NCBI RefSeq assembly: GCF_900116385.1 | Contig: NZ_FPCI01000002.1 | Coordinates: 372,001 to 436,000, forward strand | Reading direction: 5' to 3' | From: Pseudoxanthomonas sp. YR558 | GTDB lineage: Bacteria; Pseudomonadota; Gammaproteobacteria; Xanthomonadales; Xanthomonadaceae | DNA: 64,000 nt | Shown: positions 23,608 to 32,618 of the stretch, piece after piece | How positions within the stretch are numbered: position 1 is the first letter of the stretch | How the letters are laid out: the number at the start of each line of letters is the position of its first letter | Program-made: the position numbers and the translations under genes | Notes under the pieces: model-generated | Seen by the model: only the letters and a program-made list of their open reading frames with translations | The model's database searches: none | Told to the model about the DNA's origin: nothing

Positions 23608-25455
23608 TTATGCCTCGACGTCTTCCAGGTCCACGCCGATGAAACCGCCGGACTGGCGGCGCCACAGCGCGGCGTAAAGACCGTCCTGCTGGAGCAGTTC
23701 CTCGTGGCTGCCGCTTTCGATCACGCGGCCGCCGTCCATCACGATCAGGCGGTCGAGCACGGCAATGGTGGACAGGCGGTGCGCGATGGCGATGACGGTC
23801 TTGCCTTCCATGAGCGCGTAGAGCTGTTCCTGGATGGCGGCCTCGACTTCCGAATCCAGCGCGGAGGTCGCTTCGTCCAGCACCAGAATCGGCGCGTCCT
23901 TCAGCAGCACGCGCGCGATCGCCACGCGCTGGCGCTGGCCGCCGGAGAGCTTCACGCCGCGCTCGCCCACCTGGGTGTCGTAGCCGCTGCGGCCCTTGGC
24001 ATCGGTGAGCCCGCGGATGAATTCGTCGGCATGCGCGCGCTCGGAGGCCTGCAGCAGTTCCTCTTCCGTCGCGTCGGGCCGGCCGTAGCGGATGTTGTCG
24101 CGGATCGAGCGGTGCAGCAGCGAGGTGTCCTGGGTGACCATGCCGATGTTCCGGCGCAGCGATTCCTGGGTGACGTGCGCCACGTCCTGGCCGTCGATCA
24201 GGATGCGTCCGCCTTCCACGTCGTAGAAGCGCAGCAGCAGGTTCACCAGCGTCGACTTGCCGGCACCGGAGCGGCCGACGATGCCGACCTTCTCGCCTGG
24301 CTGGATCACCAGCGACAGGTCGTCAATCACCTTGGCCTCGCGGCCGTAGTGGAACTTCACGTGGTCGAAGCGGATCTCGCCATGCGCGACGTCCAAGTCC
24401 TTCGCGTCCTTGGTGTCGGCGATGGCCAGCGGCTGCGCCAGCGTGCCCATGCCGTCCTCGACGGTGCCGATGTTCTCGAACAGCCCGGCGACTTCCCACA
24501 GGATCCAGTCCGACATCGAGCGGATGCGCATCACCAGGGCGATGGCCACGGCGATCGCGCCCATCGAGATCGACGACTGCAGCCAGGCCCAGATCGCCAC
24601 ACCGGCCACGCTGGCCAGCAGGAACGCATTGAGCGTGTGCAGGCTGACGGTCAGCTGGGTGACCAGCCGCATCTGCGCATGCACGGTGACCATGAATTCG
24701 TCCATGGCGCCGCGGGCGTAGTCCTGTTCGCGCATGGTGTGGGCGAACAGCTTGATGGTCTGGATGTTGGTATAGCTGTCGACGATGCGGCCGGTCATCT
24801 GCGCGCGCGCATCCGACTGCGCCATCGACACCTTCTGCAGGCGCGGCACGAAGTGGAACACCAGCAGCAGGTAGCTGACCAGCCAGACCACCAGCGGCAG
24901 CACCAGCCACACGTCGGCCTGCGCCACCAGCACCACCGTGCCGACGAAGTAGACGACGACGTAGACGAACACGTCCATCAGCTTCATCACCGTCTCGCGG
25001 ATCGACAACGCGGTCTGCATGACCTTCTGCGAAATGCGGCCGGCGAACTCATCCTGGAAGAAGCCCACGCTCTGCCGCAGCAGATAACGGTGCGACAGCC
25101 AGCGGGCGATCATCGGGTAGTTGCCGAAGATGGTCTGGTGGATGATCAGCGACTGCACCAGCACCAGCAGCGGGTAGGCCACCAGCACCAGCACGCCCAT
25201 CCACAGCAGCTTCTGGCCATGCACCTGCAGGAAGCTGTCGCGGCCGGTGCTGCCCATCCAGTCGACCAGCTGGCCCATGTAGTCGAAGAAGGTGATCTCC
25301 AGCGCGGAGATCACGCCGGTCAGCACCGACATCGCCACCAGCCACGGCAGCAGCGGCCGCGAGTAGTGCAGCAGGAACGGCAGCAGCTTCCGCGGCGGCG
25401 TGCTCGGCTCGCCCTTCGGATACGGATTGATGCGGGTTTCGAAGAATCGGAACAT
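23608..25455 (-). CDS. ABC exporter, fused permease and ATPase (MsbA/LmrA type)
   Basis: 615 residues. The membrane domain covers about 25-320 with six hydrophobic helices. The ATPase domain has Walker A GRSGAGKST (about 403-411), Q-loop MVTQDTSLL, signature LSGGQRQR, Walker B ILVLDEATSALDSE and the switch His in IAHRLST. Homodimeric half-transporter exporting lipids or drugs from the inner membrane. The N-terminus (MFRFFETRINPYPKGEP) is typical of a subgroup in proteobacteria with unassigned substrate. It follows the FMN reductase gene by 52 bp on the same strand and may be co-expressed with it. Confidence 0.95.
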   Translation of the reverse strand: MFRFFETRINPYPKGEPSTPPRKLLPFLLHYSRPLLPWLVAMSVLTGVISALEITFFDYMGQLVDWMGSTGRDSFLQVHGQKLLWMGVLVLVAYPLLVLVQSLIIHQTIFGNYPMIARWLSHRYLLRQSVGFFQDEFAGRISQKVMQTALSIRETVMKLMDVFVYVVVYFVGTVVLVAQADVWLVLPLVVWLVSYLLLVFHFVPRLQKVSMAQSDARAQMTGRIVDSYTNIQTIKLFAHTMREQDYARGAMDEFMVTVHAQMRLVTQLTVSLHTLNAFLLASVAGVAIWAWLQSSISMGAIAVAIALVMRIRSMSDWILWEVAGLFENIGTVEDGMGTLAQPLAIADTKDAKDLDVAHGEIRFDHVKFHYGREAKVIDDLSLVIQPGEKVGIVGRSGAGKSTLVNLLLRFYDVEGGRILIDGQDVAHVTQESLRRNIGMVTQDTSLLHRSIRDNIRYGRPDATEEELLQASERAHADEFIRGLTDAKGRSGYDTQVGERGVKLSGGQRQRVAIARVLLKDAPILVLDEATSALDSEVEAAIQEQLYALMEGKTVIAIAHRLSTIAVLDRLIVMDGGRVIESGSHEELLQQDGLYAALWRRQSGGFIGVDLEDVEA

Positions 25456-25507
25456 CGGGTCGGTCCATCGTGGGCGCGCATCGGCGCGCCGGGGAAAACG
25501 TACCGGC

Positions 25508-26080
25508 TCAGCCGGCGGGATAGGGCCAGGCCGCGCGCGCCTGGCGGAGCGCGTGGCCGTACCAGGCGAGCTGGTCCAGCATGCGGCGGGCGGCGCGTTC
25601 GCTGGCGTCGCCTTCGTGCGGCCTGCCTCCGGTGTCGAAACGGTCCCACGCCTGGCTGAAATACACGCCATCGCGGATCGGCACCGCGTGCAGGCCGGAG
25701 AACACCTGCCGCAACTGTTCCGCCGCGCGGACGCCGCCGCTGTGGCCCCCATAGGCGACGAACGCGACCGGTTTGGCCTGCCAGTGGGCCTGGACCGAAT
25801 CGATCACGAATTTCAACGCGGATGGATAGCCATGATTGTACTCCGGCACCACCACCACGAAGGCGTCGGCGCGCCAGACGCGTTGTTGCAGATTCACCAG
25901 GTCGGCACTCGGTGCGCCGCCGTGGCGGTGCGGAAGATCGAGCAGGGCGGGATCGATGGCGTCGACGGTGTAGTCGCGCCGCGAGGCCAGCTGCGTGCGC
26001 AACCAGTCGGCGACGGTGTCGCAGAAACGGCCTTCGCGCGTGCTGCCATACAGCAGGGCCAGGTGGAGAGGGTCGGACAT
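25508..26080 (-). CDS. NADPH-dependent FMN reductase family protein
   Basis: 190 residues. Flavodoxin-like: LLYGSTREGRFCDTVADWL (the phosphate-binding GSxRxGR loop), VVVVPEYNHGYPSALKFVIDS and KPVAFVAYGGHSGGVRAAEQLRQ. These enzymes reduce FMN, quinones or azo compounds with NADPH, protecting from redox cyclers. Its promoter region carries a SoxR-type dyad between over-spaced -35 and -10 elements, and soxR is divergent, so it is probably a SoxR target. The downstream ABC exporter may be the second gene of the unit. Confidence 0.93.
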   Translation of the reverse strand: MSDPLHLALLYGSTREGRFCDTVADWLRTQLASRRDYTVDAIDPALLDLPHRHGGAPSADLVNLQQRVWRADAFVVVVPEYNHGYPSALKFVIDSVQAHWQAKPVAFVAYGGHSGGVRAAEQLRQVFSGLHAVPIRDGVYFSQAWDRFDTGGRPHEGDASERAARRMLDQLAWYGHALRQARAAWPYPAG

Positions 26081-26111
26081 GGACGCTGCGCTTGCCAGGA
26101 CGGGGAAACGC

Positions 26112-26142
26112 AGGGTAGAACCTCAACCATTCTTGAGGTCAA
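26112..26142 (-). promoter_or_regulatory. SoxR-type over-spaced promoter with dyad operator
   Basis: On the minus strand TTGACC (-35, 26142-26137) and TACCCT (-10, 26117-26112) are 19 bp apart. Centred in the spacer is the dyad CCTCAA-N6-TTGAGG (26121-26138), matching the known SoxR box CCTCAAG..CTTGAGG. MerR-family activators work by untwisting such long spacers. It lies 32 bp upstream of the FMN reductase gene and just upstream of divergent soxR, so it may also affect soxR. Confidence 0.85.
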
Positions 26143-26148
26143 TGCACC

Positions 26149-26625
26149 ATGCCCGGAAAACAGCATTCCCCCCAGCATCCTCCCATCGAAACGGAGCTCA
26201 CCGTCGGCCAGGTGGCCGCGCGCGCGGGCGTCGCCATCTCCACGCTGCACTTCTACGAATCCAAGGGCCTGATCCACAGTTGGCGCAACGCCGGCAACCA
26301 GCGCCGCTATCCGCGCGAAGTGTTGCGCCGCGTGGCGGTCATCAAGGTGGCGCAGCGCACCGGCATTCCGCTGGCAGAGATCCAGGCCGCGCTGTCGTCG
26401 CTGCCGGAGAACCGCACGCCGACCGCCGCCGACTGGAAGAAACTCTCCGCGCGCTGGCACGCCGCGCTCGATGCGCGGATCGCCAGCCTCACCCGCCTGC
26501 GCGACCAGCTCGACGGCTGCATCGGCTGCGGCTGCCTGTCGTTGAAGGCCTGCCCGCTGCGTAATCCGTGGGACGAACTGGGCGAGGACGGGCCGGGTGC
26601 GCGGTTGCTGGAAGCGGAGGGCTGA
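26149..26625 (+). CDS. soxR: Redox-sensitive transcriptional activator SoxR
   Basis: 158 residues. MerR-type winged helix at about 16-85 ([26 protein letters not shown], then [27 protein letters not shown]). A dimerisation helix leads to the [2Fe-2S] cluster cysteines C124, C127, C129 and C135 in the [12 protein letters not shown] motif. SoxR senses redox-cycling drugs by cluster oxidation and activates promoters with 19-20 bp spacers. It is divergent from an FMN reductase gene whose promoter has the matching operator, and a related site lies before the RND operon at 37141. Non-enteric SoxR regulates transporters and reductases directly, without SoxS. Confidence 0.96.
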   Translation: MPGKQHSPQHPPIETELTVGQVAARAGVAISTLHFYESKGLIHSWRNAGNQRRYPREVLRRVAVIKVAQRTGIPLAEIQAALSSLPENRTPTAADWKKLSARWHAALDARIASLTRLRDQLDGCIGCGCLSLKACPLRNPWDELGEDGPGARLLEAEG

Positions 26626-26629
26626 CGCG

Positions 26630-27220
26630 ATGGATCTGGCGCTCTTCGACTTCGACGGCACGCTGACCACGCGCGAGACGTTTCCGGATTTCATGCGCTA
26701 CGCCGTCGCGCGGCCGCGGCTGCTGGTCGGCGGCGTGCTGCTGGCACCGGTGGTGTTCGGCTATCGCCGGGGTTGGATAGCCGGCAATCCAACCCGCGCC
26801 AGCATCGTGCAGGTGGGATTGCGCGGTGTGGATGCCTCGCGCCTGCGTGTGCAGGGCGAAGCTTTCGCGCGCGAGGTGCTGCCGGACGTGCTGCGTCCGG
26901 AGGCGATGGCGCGCCTGGCGTGGCACCGCGAGCGCGGCGATCGCATCGTCGTGGTGTCGGGTGGGCTGGATGTCTATCTCGCGCCGTGGTGCGCAACGCA
27001 AGGCGTCGAACTGCTGTGTTCGGTGTTGGCCGAACGCAATGGGCGCATCACCGGCTATGCCGGGGCGCAATGCGTCGGTGAGGAGAAGGTGCGCCGGGTG
27101 CGCGCGCTGTGCGACCCGCAGGCCTACGCCGCTATTCACGCTTACGGCGATACGCACGAAGACAACGCCATGCTGGCGATGGCGCATCACCGGACCTATC
27201 GCGGGCATTCCGTGGCCTGA
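26630..27220 (+). CDS. HAD-IB family phosphatase
   Basis: 196 residues. HAD motif I DFDGTLT (residues 7-13), motif II VVSGG and motif III/IV AYGDTHEDNAML. Member of the phosphoserine-phosphatase-like HAD-IB group, with the family's capping helix region at about 45-90. Substrate unknown; it may dephosphorylate a sugar phosphate or lipid headgroup. Begins 4 bp after soxR, so both may be on one transcript. Confidence 0.88.
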   Translation: MDLALFDFDGTLTTRETFPDFMRYAVARPRLLVGGVLLAPVVFGYRRGWIAGNPTRASIVQVGLRGVDASRLRVQGEAFAREVLPDVLRPEAMARLAWHRERGDRIVVVSGGLDVYLAPWCATQGVELLCSVLAERNGRITGYAGAQCVGEEKVRRVRALCDPQAYAAIHAYGDTHEDNAMLAMAHHRTYRGHSVA

Positions 27221-27234
27221 CGGCTCTGCTTTTT

Positions 27235-27367
27235 TGTAGGAGCGACGTCAGTCGCGACCGCAAACCTCGCATGTCGTGGCGCTTTCTCCGTGCGAACCAC
27301 CTACGCATCCATCCTGATCGTTCCACAGAGCGGCGGGCGTGCGGTCGCGACTGACGTCGCTCCTACA
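27235..27367. repeat. Palindromic element with 27-bp perfect arms (GTAGGAGCGACGT family, copy 1)
   Basis: Arms 27235-27261 and 27341-27367 are perfect inverted repeats around a 79-bp unpaired middle. The same core, with TAAG for TCAG, recurs at 29631-29742. It sits between the HAD and oxidoreductase genes (convergent) and could form a long stem or terminate both. Confidence 0.85.
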
Positions 27368-27376
27368 GAGAAGCGG

Positions 27377-28417
27377 TCAGTCCACGGGAAGGCTGCGCTG
27401 TTCCTCGCTGCTTTGCGCCCCCAGCTCGATCAGCCGCATGACGTCCAGCGCCTGCTGCGGCGTGACCGGCGGTGCGGTGCCCTGCAGGACGGCATCGCGG
27501 AACGCGGCGTAGTAGCGGCGATAGTCGCCTGCCTCGGCATGGGCGACTTCCGCGACCAGCCGTCCCTCGCGCTCGCGCACGAGTTCGCCCGCGCGCGTGT
27601 CCACGCCCCAGCCCGGCGCGCCGGGTACCACGCCCGCGCGCAGTTGGTCCTCCTGCACATCCAGCCCGTGCTTGAGGTAGCTGCCGCGCGTACCGTGCAC
27701 GGCGAAGCGCAACCCATTCCCCGCCACCAGCGTGCCCGCATGCAGGTGCACGCGGTGGGTGGGATAGCGCAGGGTCGCGTGGGCGTAGTCCGGCGCCTGC
27801 GCACCGTCGCGCAGCCGCGCTATGTCGGCGCTGATCGCCTCCGGCAGCCCGAACAGCTGCACCGCCTGGTCGATCAGGTGCGGCCCCAGGTCATACCAGA
27901 GGCCGCCGCCGGGCGCGTCGTGTTCGCGCCAACGGTCCTGCACGACGGGGCGGAAACGGTCGAAGTGCGAATGGAATTCCGCCACGCGGCCGAGCGTGCC
28001 GTCGCCGACCAGGCGCTGCACGGTCAGGAAGTCCGCATCCCAGCGACGGTTCTGGAACACGCTGACGAGGCGGCCCGCACGGCGGGCGGCTTCGATGACA
28101 TCGCGCGCTTCCGCCAACGTCACCGTGAACGGCTTGTCGACAACCACGTGCTTGCCGCGTTCCAGCGCGGCGATCGCCAGCGGCGCGTGTGAGGCATTGG
28201 GCGATGCGATCACCACCACGTCGACGGCAGGATCGGCGAAGGCCGCATCGGCGTCACCGACCACCTGCACATCAGGCCAGTCCGCGTGCACCTTGCCGGC
28301 GTCGCGCGAGACGACGGTGTGCAGGGCGAAACCAGGCGTCGCCTCGATCAGTGGCGCATGGAACACCCTGCCGACGAAGCCGTAGCCGATGAGGGCGACG
28401 CGAAGGGGAGTGATCAT
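27377..28417 (-). CDS. Gfo/Idh/MocA family oxidoreductase
   Basis: 346 residues. Rossmann domain with ALIGYGFVGRVFHAPL at the N-terminus, then VIASPNASHAPLAIAALERGKHVVVDKPFTVT, with the Lys-Pro active motif. The C-terminal alpha/beta domain has GGGLWYDLGPHLIDQAVQLFG, the conserved DxGxHxxD pattern. NAD(P)-dependent dehydrogenases of cyclic polyols, sugars or related molecules; exact substrate unknown. A TAAGAT -10 lies about 38 bp upstream of the start. Confidence 0.92.
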   Translation of the reverse strand: MITPLRVALIGYGFVGRVFHAPLIEATPGFALHTVVSRDAGKVHADWPDVQVVGDADAAFADPAVDVVVIASPNASHAPLAIAALERGKHVVVDKPFTVTLAEARDVIEAARRAGRLVSVFQNRRWDADFLTVQRLVGDGTLGRVAEFHSHFDRFRPVVQDRWREHDAPGGGLWYDLGPHLIDQAVQLFGLPEAISADIARLRDGAQAPDYAHATLRYPTHRVHLHAGTLVAGNGLRFAVHGTRGSYLKHGLDVQEDQLRAGVVPGAPGWGVDTRAGELVREREGRLVAEVAHAEAGDYRRYYAAFRDAVLQGTAPPVTPQQALDVMRLIELGAQSSEEQRSLPVD

Positions 28418-28589
28418 GCGAAGGCGTGCGAAGAGAAGGTGAGGACATCTTAGGCGCTTCGCGCATGTTGATCACGCGTGCACGTGCATGAACCCCGCGC
28501 AACACGTAACTGAATGCCACGGTCTCTTTCACGTGCGCTGTACGGCGGCGCACGGAGACTGGCATCGCGATACGAAAAGGAGGAACTCC

Positions 28590-28946
28590 ATGAAGACTGC
28601 CAACCATCGTTCGTTGCTGACCGCCGCCCTCGCGACGGCGTTGTTGTTCTCCGCCGGCCATGCGCTCGCGGACAATCCGCCACCGAACGAGCCCGAGGAG
28701 AATACGCAGAACGACTCCTCGCAGCCCGTGGGCGATGCCTGGATCACCACCAAGGTGAAGGCCGACCTGTTGGCCACCGAGAACGTTTCGGGCCTCGATA
28801 TCAAGGTCGAAACCGTTGATGGCGTGGTGACCCTGACCGGCGCCGTCGCCAACCAGGCGCAGAAGGACAAGGCGGTCGCGGTCGCCAAGCAAATCAAGGG
28901 CGTGACCCGCGTCGATGCCAGCGGCCTGACGCTCGCCTCGAAGTAA
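28590..28946 (+). CDS. BON domain-containing exported protein
   Basis: 118 residues. Signal peptide 1-27 (ALA-DNP), a Pro/Glu/Asn-rich linker, then one BON domain (about 48-118): DAWITTKVKADLLATENVSGLDIKVETVDGVVTLTG...ITRVDAS. BON domains bind phospholipids and occur in stress-induced periplasmic proteins such as OsmY. Very good AAAAGGAGG ribosome binding site. Single-BON form, shorter than OsmY (two domains). Confidence 0.9.
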   Translation: MKTANHRSLLTAALATALLFSAGHALADNPPPNEPEENTQNDSSQPVGDAWITTKVKADLLATENVSGLDIKVETVDGVVTLTGAVANQAQKDKAVAVAKQIKGVTRVDASGLTLASK

Positions 28947-29067
28947 TCCCCCGACAGGGTGTGGCACGGAGCGGGCGTATCCCAACGTAGGATGCGCCCG
29001 CTCCTTCATGAAGGGCGCGGCGCGCCGCGCGCAGCAAGGCTGTCCATCCGTTTCAAGGAGCGAACCC

Positions 29068-29616
29068 ATGAACCGTCTTTCCGTGATGCGCGGTGTGTTG
29101 GCCGTGTCGCTCGTCCTCGGCGGCGCCGTAGCCCATGCCGCCGAGCCGGTAACCTCGGTCCCGCAACTCGATATCTCCCGCTACGCGGGCCAGTGGTACG
29201 AGATCGCGCATCTGCCGATGTCGTTCCAGAAGCAGTGCGTGGGCGACATCACCGCACGCTACTCACTCGATGCCCCCGGCAAGGTCGGCGTGCTCAACGC
29301 GTGCAAGACGAAGGACGGCGGCACCGACCAGGCGCAGGGCACCGCGCGGCCGGTGCAGGGCCATCCTGGCCGCCTCGAGGTGCGCTTCGCGCCGGAATGG
29401 CTGTCGTGGCTGCCCTGGGTATGGGCCGACTACTGGGTGATCGCACTCGACCCCGGTTACCAGTGGGCTGTCGTGGGCGAGCCGGATCGCGACTACCTAT
29501 GGATCCTGTCGCGCGAACCGTCGATGGATCGCACCCAGTTCGAACAGCTCAAGGCGAAAGCCGAGGCCATGGGATACGACCTGTCGCCGCTGATCGTGGC
29601 GGCGCCGCTGCGGTAG
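29068..29616 (+). CDS. blc: Bacterial lipocalin (Blc-type)
   Basis: 182 residues. A signal peptide (about 1-24, ending AHA) without a lipobox Cys, so it is exported but not obviously lipid-anchored, unlike Escherichia coli Blc. Lipocalin signature GQWYEIAHLPMSFQKQC near residue 43, then GDITARYS, YWVIALDPGYQWAVVGEPDRDYLWILSR, the family's barrel-closing segment. Binds fatty acids or lysophospholipids in the envelope. Ribosome binding site AAGGAG. Confidence 0.92.
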   Translation: MNRLSVMRGVLAVSLVLGGAVAHAAEPVTSVPQLDISRYAGQWYEIAHLPMSFQKQCVGDITARYSLDAPGKVGVLNACKTKDGGTDQAQGTARPVQGHPGRLEVRFAPEWLSWLPWVWADYWVIALDPGYQWAVVGEPDRDYLWILSREPSMDRTQFEQLKAKAEAMGYDLSPLIVAAPLR

Positions 29617-29630
29617 CGGTACTGCCTGTA

Positions 29631-29742
29631 TAGGAGCGACGTAAGTCGCGACCGAAACAACGCAACCACCCGGATCAGGAAGCATGCATTCGGCCGCAGT
29701 ATCGGCCGTTGTGGCGTGCGGTCGCGACTTACGTCGCTCCTA
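29631..29742. repeat. Palindromic element (GTAGGAGCGACGT family, copy 2)
   Basis: Perfect 24-bp arms, 29631-29654 and 29719-29742, sharing the core TAGGAGCGACGT..GTCGCGACCG with copy 1 at 27235 but with TAAG in place of TCAG. Lies between blc and pagL, which are convergent. Confidence 0.85.
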
Positions 29743-29759
29743 CAAGGGTGGCGCGGCGC

Positions 29760-30278
29760 TCAGAACCGCTGCGTGTAGCGGAACTGCAGGAAGTTCTCGC
29801 CCGGGTTCGGATTCTTGATCCGGCCGTTGGAGAAATGCTGGAATCGCAGCGACCACTCGTGCTGCTGGTCGGCGCCGAAACGCTTGCCTAGGGCGATGTG
29901 GTCGCCGAAGTTGAAGGTGGTGCTGAATTCCTTCTTCCGGGTGTCGTACTTGGGGAAGATGACGTTCAGGCCGATGCCGCCCTCGACGAACCAGCCGTTG
30001 TCCCAGCCGTTCGGGCGCCAGCGCAGCGCGGGGGTCACGCCCACCTGCGTGCTGTTCTGGCTGTCGCTGTGCCAGCGTGCGACTTCGCCCTGCCACTGAC
30101 CGCTGATGTGACCGTAGCGGTACTGCTTCTCCCACTGCCAATCGCGGCTCATGCCGACGGTCAGCGATTGCGCGTCCTCGGCGACACCGCCCTGCACGTA
30201 CCACGCGCTACGCGGCTCGGCGGCGAAGGCCTGTGTTGTTGCGGCGGCCAGCAGCAACCCGAACACCGGGCGGAGCAC
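29760..30278 (-). CDS. pagL: Lipid A 3-O-deacylase (PagL-like)
   Basis: 172 residues, the same size as Pseudomonas aeruginosa PagL. Signal peptide (VFGLLLAAATTQAFA), then an 8-stranded outer-membrane barrel. The family's C-terminal catalytic motif is visible: FQHFSNGRIKNPNPGENFLQ, with the His-x-Ser pair and Glu of the triad, and the C-terminal Phe. It removes the 3-hydroxyacyl chain from lipid A in the outer membrane. The frame is open to 30404, but an intrinsic terminator for the upstream operon lies at 30360-30390, so the GTG at 30278, which directly gives the signal peptide, was chosen; GTG 30344 is an alternative. Confidence 0.85.
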   Translation of the reverse strand: MLRPVFGLLLAAATTQAFAAEPRSAWYVQGGVAEDAQSLTVGMSRDWQWEKQYRYGHISGQWQGEVARWHSDSQNSTQVGVTPALRWRPNGWDNGWFVEGGIGLNVIFPKYDTRKKEFSTTFNFGDHIALGKRFGADQQHEWSLRFQHFSNGRIKNPNPGENFLQFRYTQRF

Positions 30279-30359
30279 GGAGCGGCGGAGAAGGGGCGAG
30301 GGGATCGAAGCAGGGTTTGCAGCGTTACGGTGTGCAGCGGACACGGATGACACTCGGAA

Positions 30360-30390
30360 GGAGAAAAGGGGCCGCGCCCGGGGGCGCGGC
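30360..30390 (-). terminator. Intrinsic terminator of the RND efflux operon
   Basis: Read on the minus strand, a 9-bp GC-rich inverted repeat (30371-30379 with 30382-30390) is followed by CCCTTTTCTCC, 39 bp after the outer-membrane factor gene stop. It separates the operon from pagL. Confidence 0.75.
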
Positions 30391-30428
30391 ATTCGCTGGA
30401 TCATCGGGGAAGGTGCGTGATGGCCGAT

Positions 30429-31837
30429 TCAAGGCTGCACGGCGAGGGCAGCCGCTACGTCTTGCTCGCCCCAGCCACCCAGCGACTTGTAGATCGCCAC
30501 TACCCCGACATTGACGCCGGCCTCGGCTTGCGCAAGCGCATCATCCGCAGCGAGCTGCGTGCGCTGGGCGTCCAGCAGGGTGAGGAAGTCCGACGAGCCG
30601 GCACGATACCGGACTTCGGCCAGCTCTGCTGCACGGCGCGCGGCAACGGATTGTTCCAGCCGGAATTTCAGCTGGGCCTGCTGCTTGGCATAGGACAGCA
30701 GTGCGTTTTCCGTATCTTCCAGCGCGCCCAGCACGGTCTTCTCGTACTGCGCGGCCACGCCGTCGGCCTGGGCTTCGCTCGCGCGCAGGCGTGCACGCAC
30801 GCTGCCCATGTCGAACGCGGCCCAGCTGATCGAGGGCGTTACCTGCCAGGCACGATTGTCGCCGTTGAACAGGTTGCCCCAGCCGCCGGACAGGAAACCG
30901 ACGAAGCCGCGCAAACTCACCCGCGGGAACAAGTCTGCAGTGGCGACGCCCACGCGCGCCGTGGCTGCGGCCAGGCGACGTTCGGCGGCGCGCACGTCCG
31001 GCCGCTGGCGCAGCAGCTCGGTGGTGTCGCCGATCGGCAAGGCCTTGGCGAATGCCGGGGCCTCGCGCGGGGCGAGCAGGGCATCGAGTTCACCGGGGCG
31101 CTTGCCGACCAGCACCGCGAGGCGATGGCGCGACTGCCCTTCGGCGGTCTCCAGCAGCGGCACCTCGGCCTCGACCGCCTTCACGCGGGCGAGGCTGCTC
31201 TGCACGTCCAGTTGGCTACCGGCGCCGAGGTCGAAGCGCGACTCGGTCAGGCGCTGGGTCTCGCCCAGGCTGACCAGGATCCGCCGTGCGACGTCCAACC
31301 GCTTCTGCGTACCGCGCAACTCGAAATAGTTGCGCGCTACTTCCGCGGCCACGGTCACCTGCGCCGCCTGCAGATCATTGCGCTGCGCCTGCAGGTCCGC
31401 ATGCGCGGCCTCGGCACTGCGGCGCACGCGACCGAACAGGTCCAGTTCCCAGGCCGCGTCGAAGCCGGCCGAGTAGCTGTCGGTCTCCACACGGCCCTGG
31501 CCCTCGACGGGCTGCTTGGTGCGGGTGCCTTCCACGCCGGCGGTCACGTGCGGCGCCAGGTCCCAGCGCCGTTCGGAGAACACCGCGCGGGCTTCGTCCA
31601 CGCGCGAGACCGCGATGCGCACATCGGGGTTGGCGAGCAGCGATTCGCGTACCAGCTGGTCGAGCACCGGGTCGTCGAACTGGCTCCACCACGCGGCGAC
31701 CGGATGGTCGGCCACGTATTCGGCGGCGCCCGCGTGTTGCAGCGTGGCGGGCGCGGTCTGCGGCGCCACGTAGTCGGGACCCACGGTGACGCAACCGGCC
31801 AGCACCACCGACGCGACGGCGATGACGAGCGGACGGA

Positions 31838-31844
<7 letters not shown>
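30429..31844 (-). CDS. RND efflux outer-membrane factor (NodT/OprM family lipoprotein)
   Basis: 471 residues. Lipoprotein signal (VIAVASVVLAGCVTVGPDY, lipobox LAGC near residue 18, then the family's VGPDYxxP). Two tandem OEP repeats follow: WWSQFDDPVLDQLV...ANYF-type helices and an LxxQRPDVRAAERRLAAATARVGVATADLFPRVSL segment that is diagnostic. Forms the trimeric channel through the outer membrane for the RND pump encoded upstream. Starts within the preceding SDR gene (overlap of 7 bp, ATGGTGA), indicating translational coupling. Confidence 0.94.
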
Positions 31845-32587
<743 letters not shown>

Positions 32588-32618
32588 GGCATGACCTCGT
32601 GGGAGTTGGGGGATTGGA

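Noticed and set aside
23704..25659. 651-codon plus-strand frame opposite the ABC exporter gene
   Set aside because: Low-complexity His/Gln/Arg product; antisense shadow of an obvious ABC transporter.
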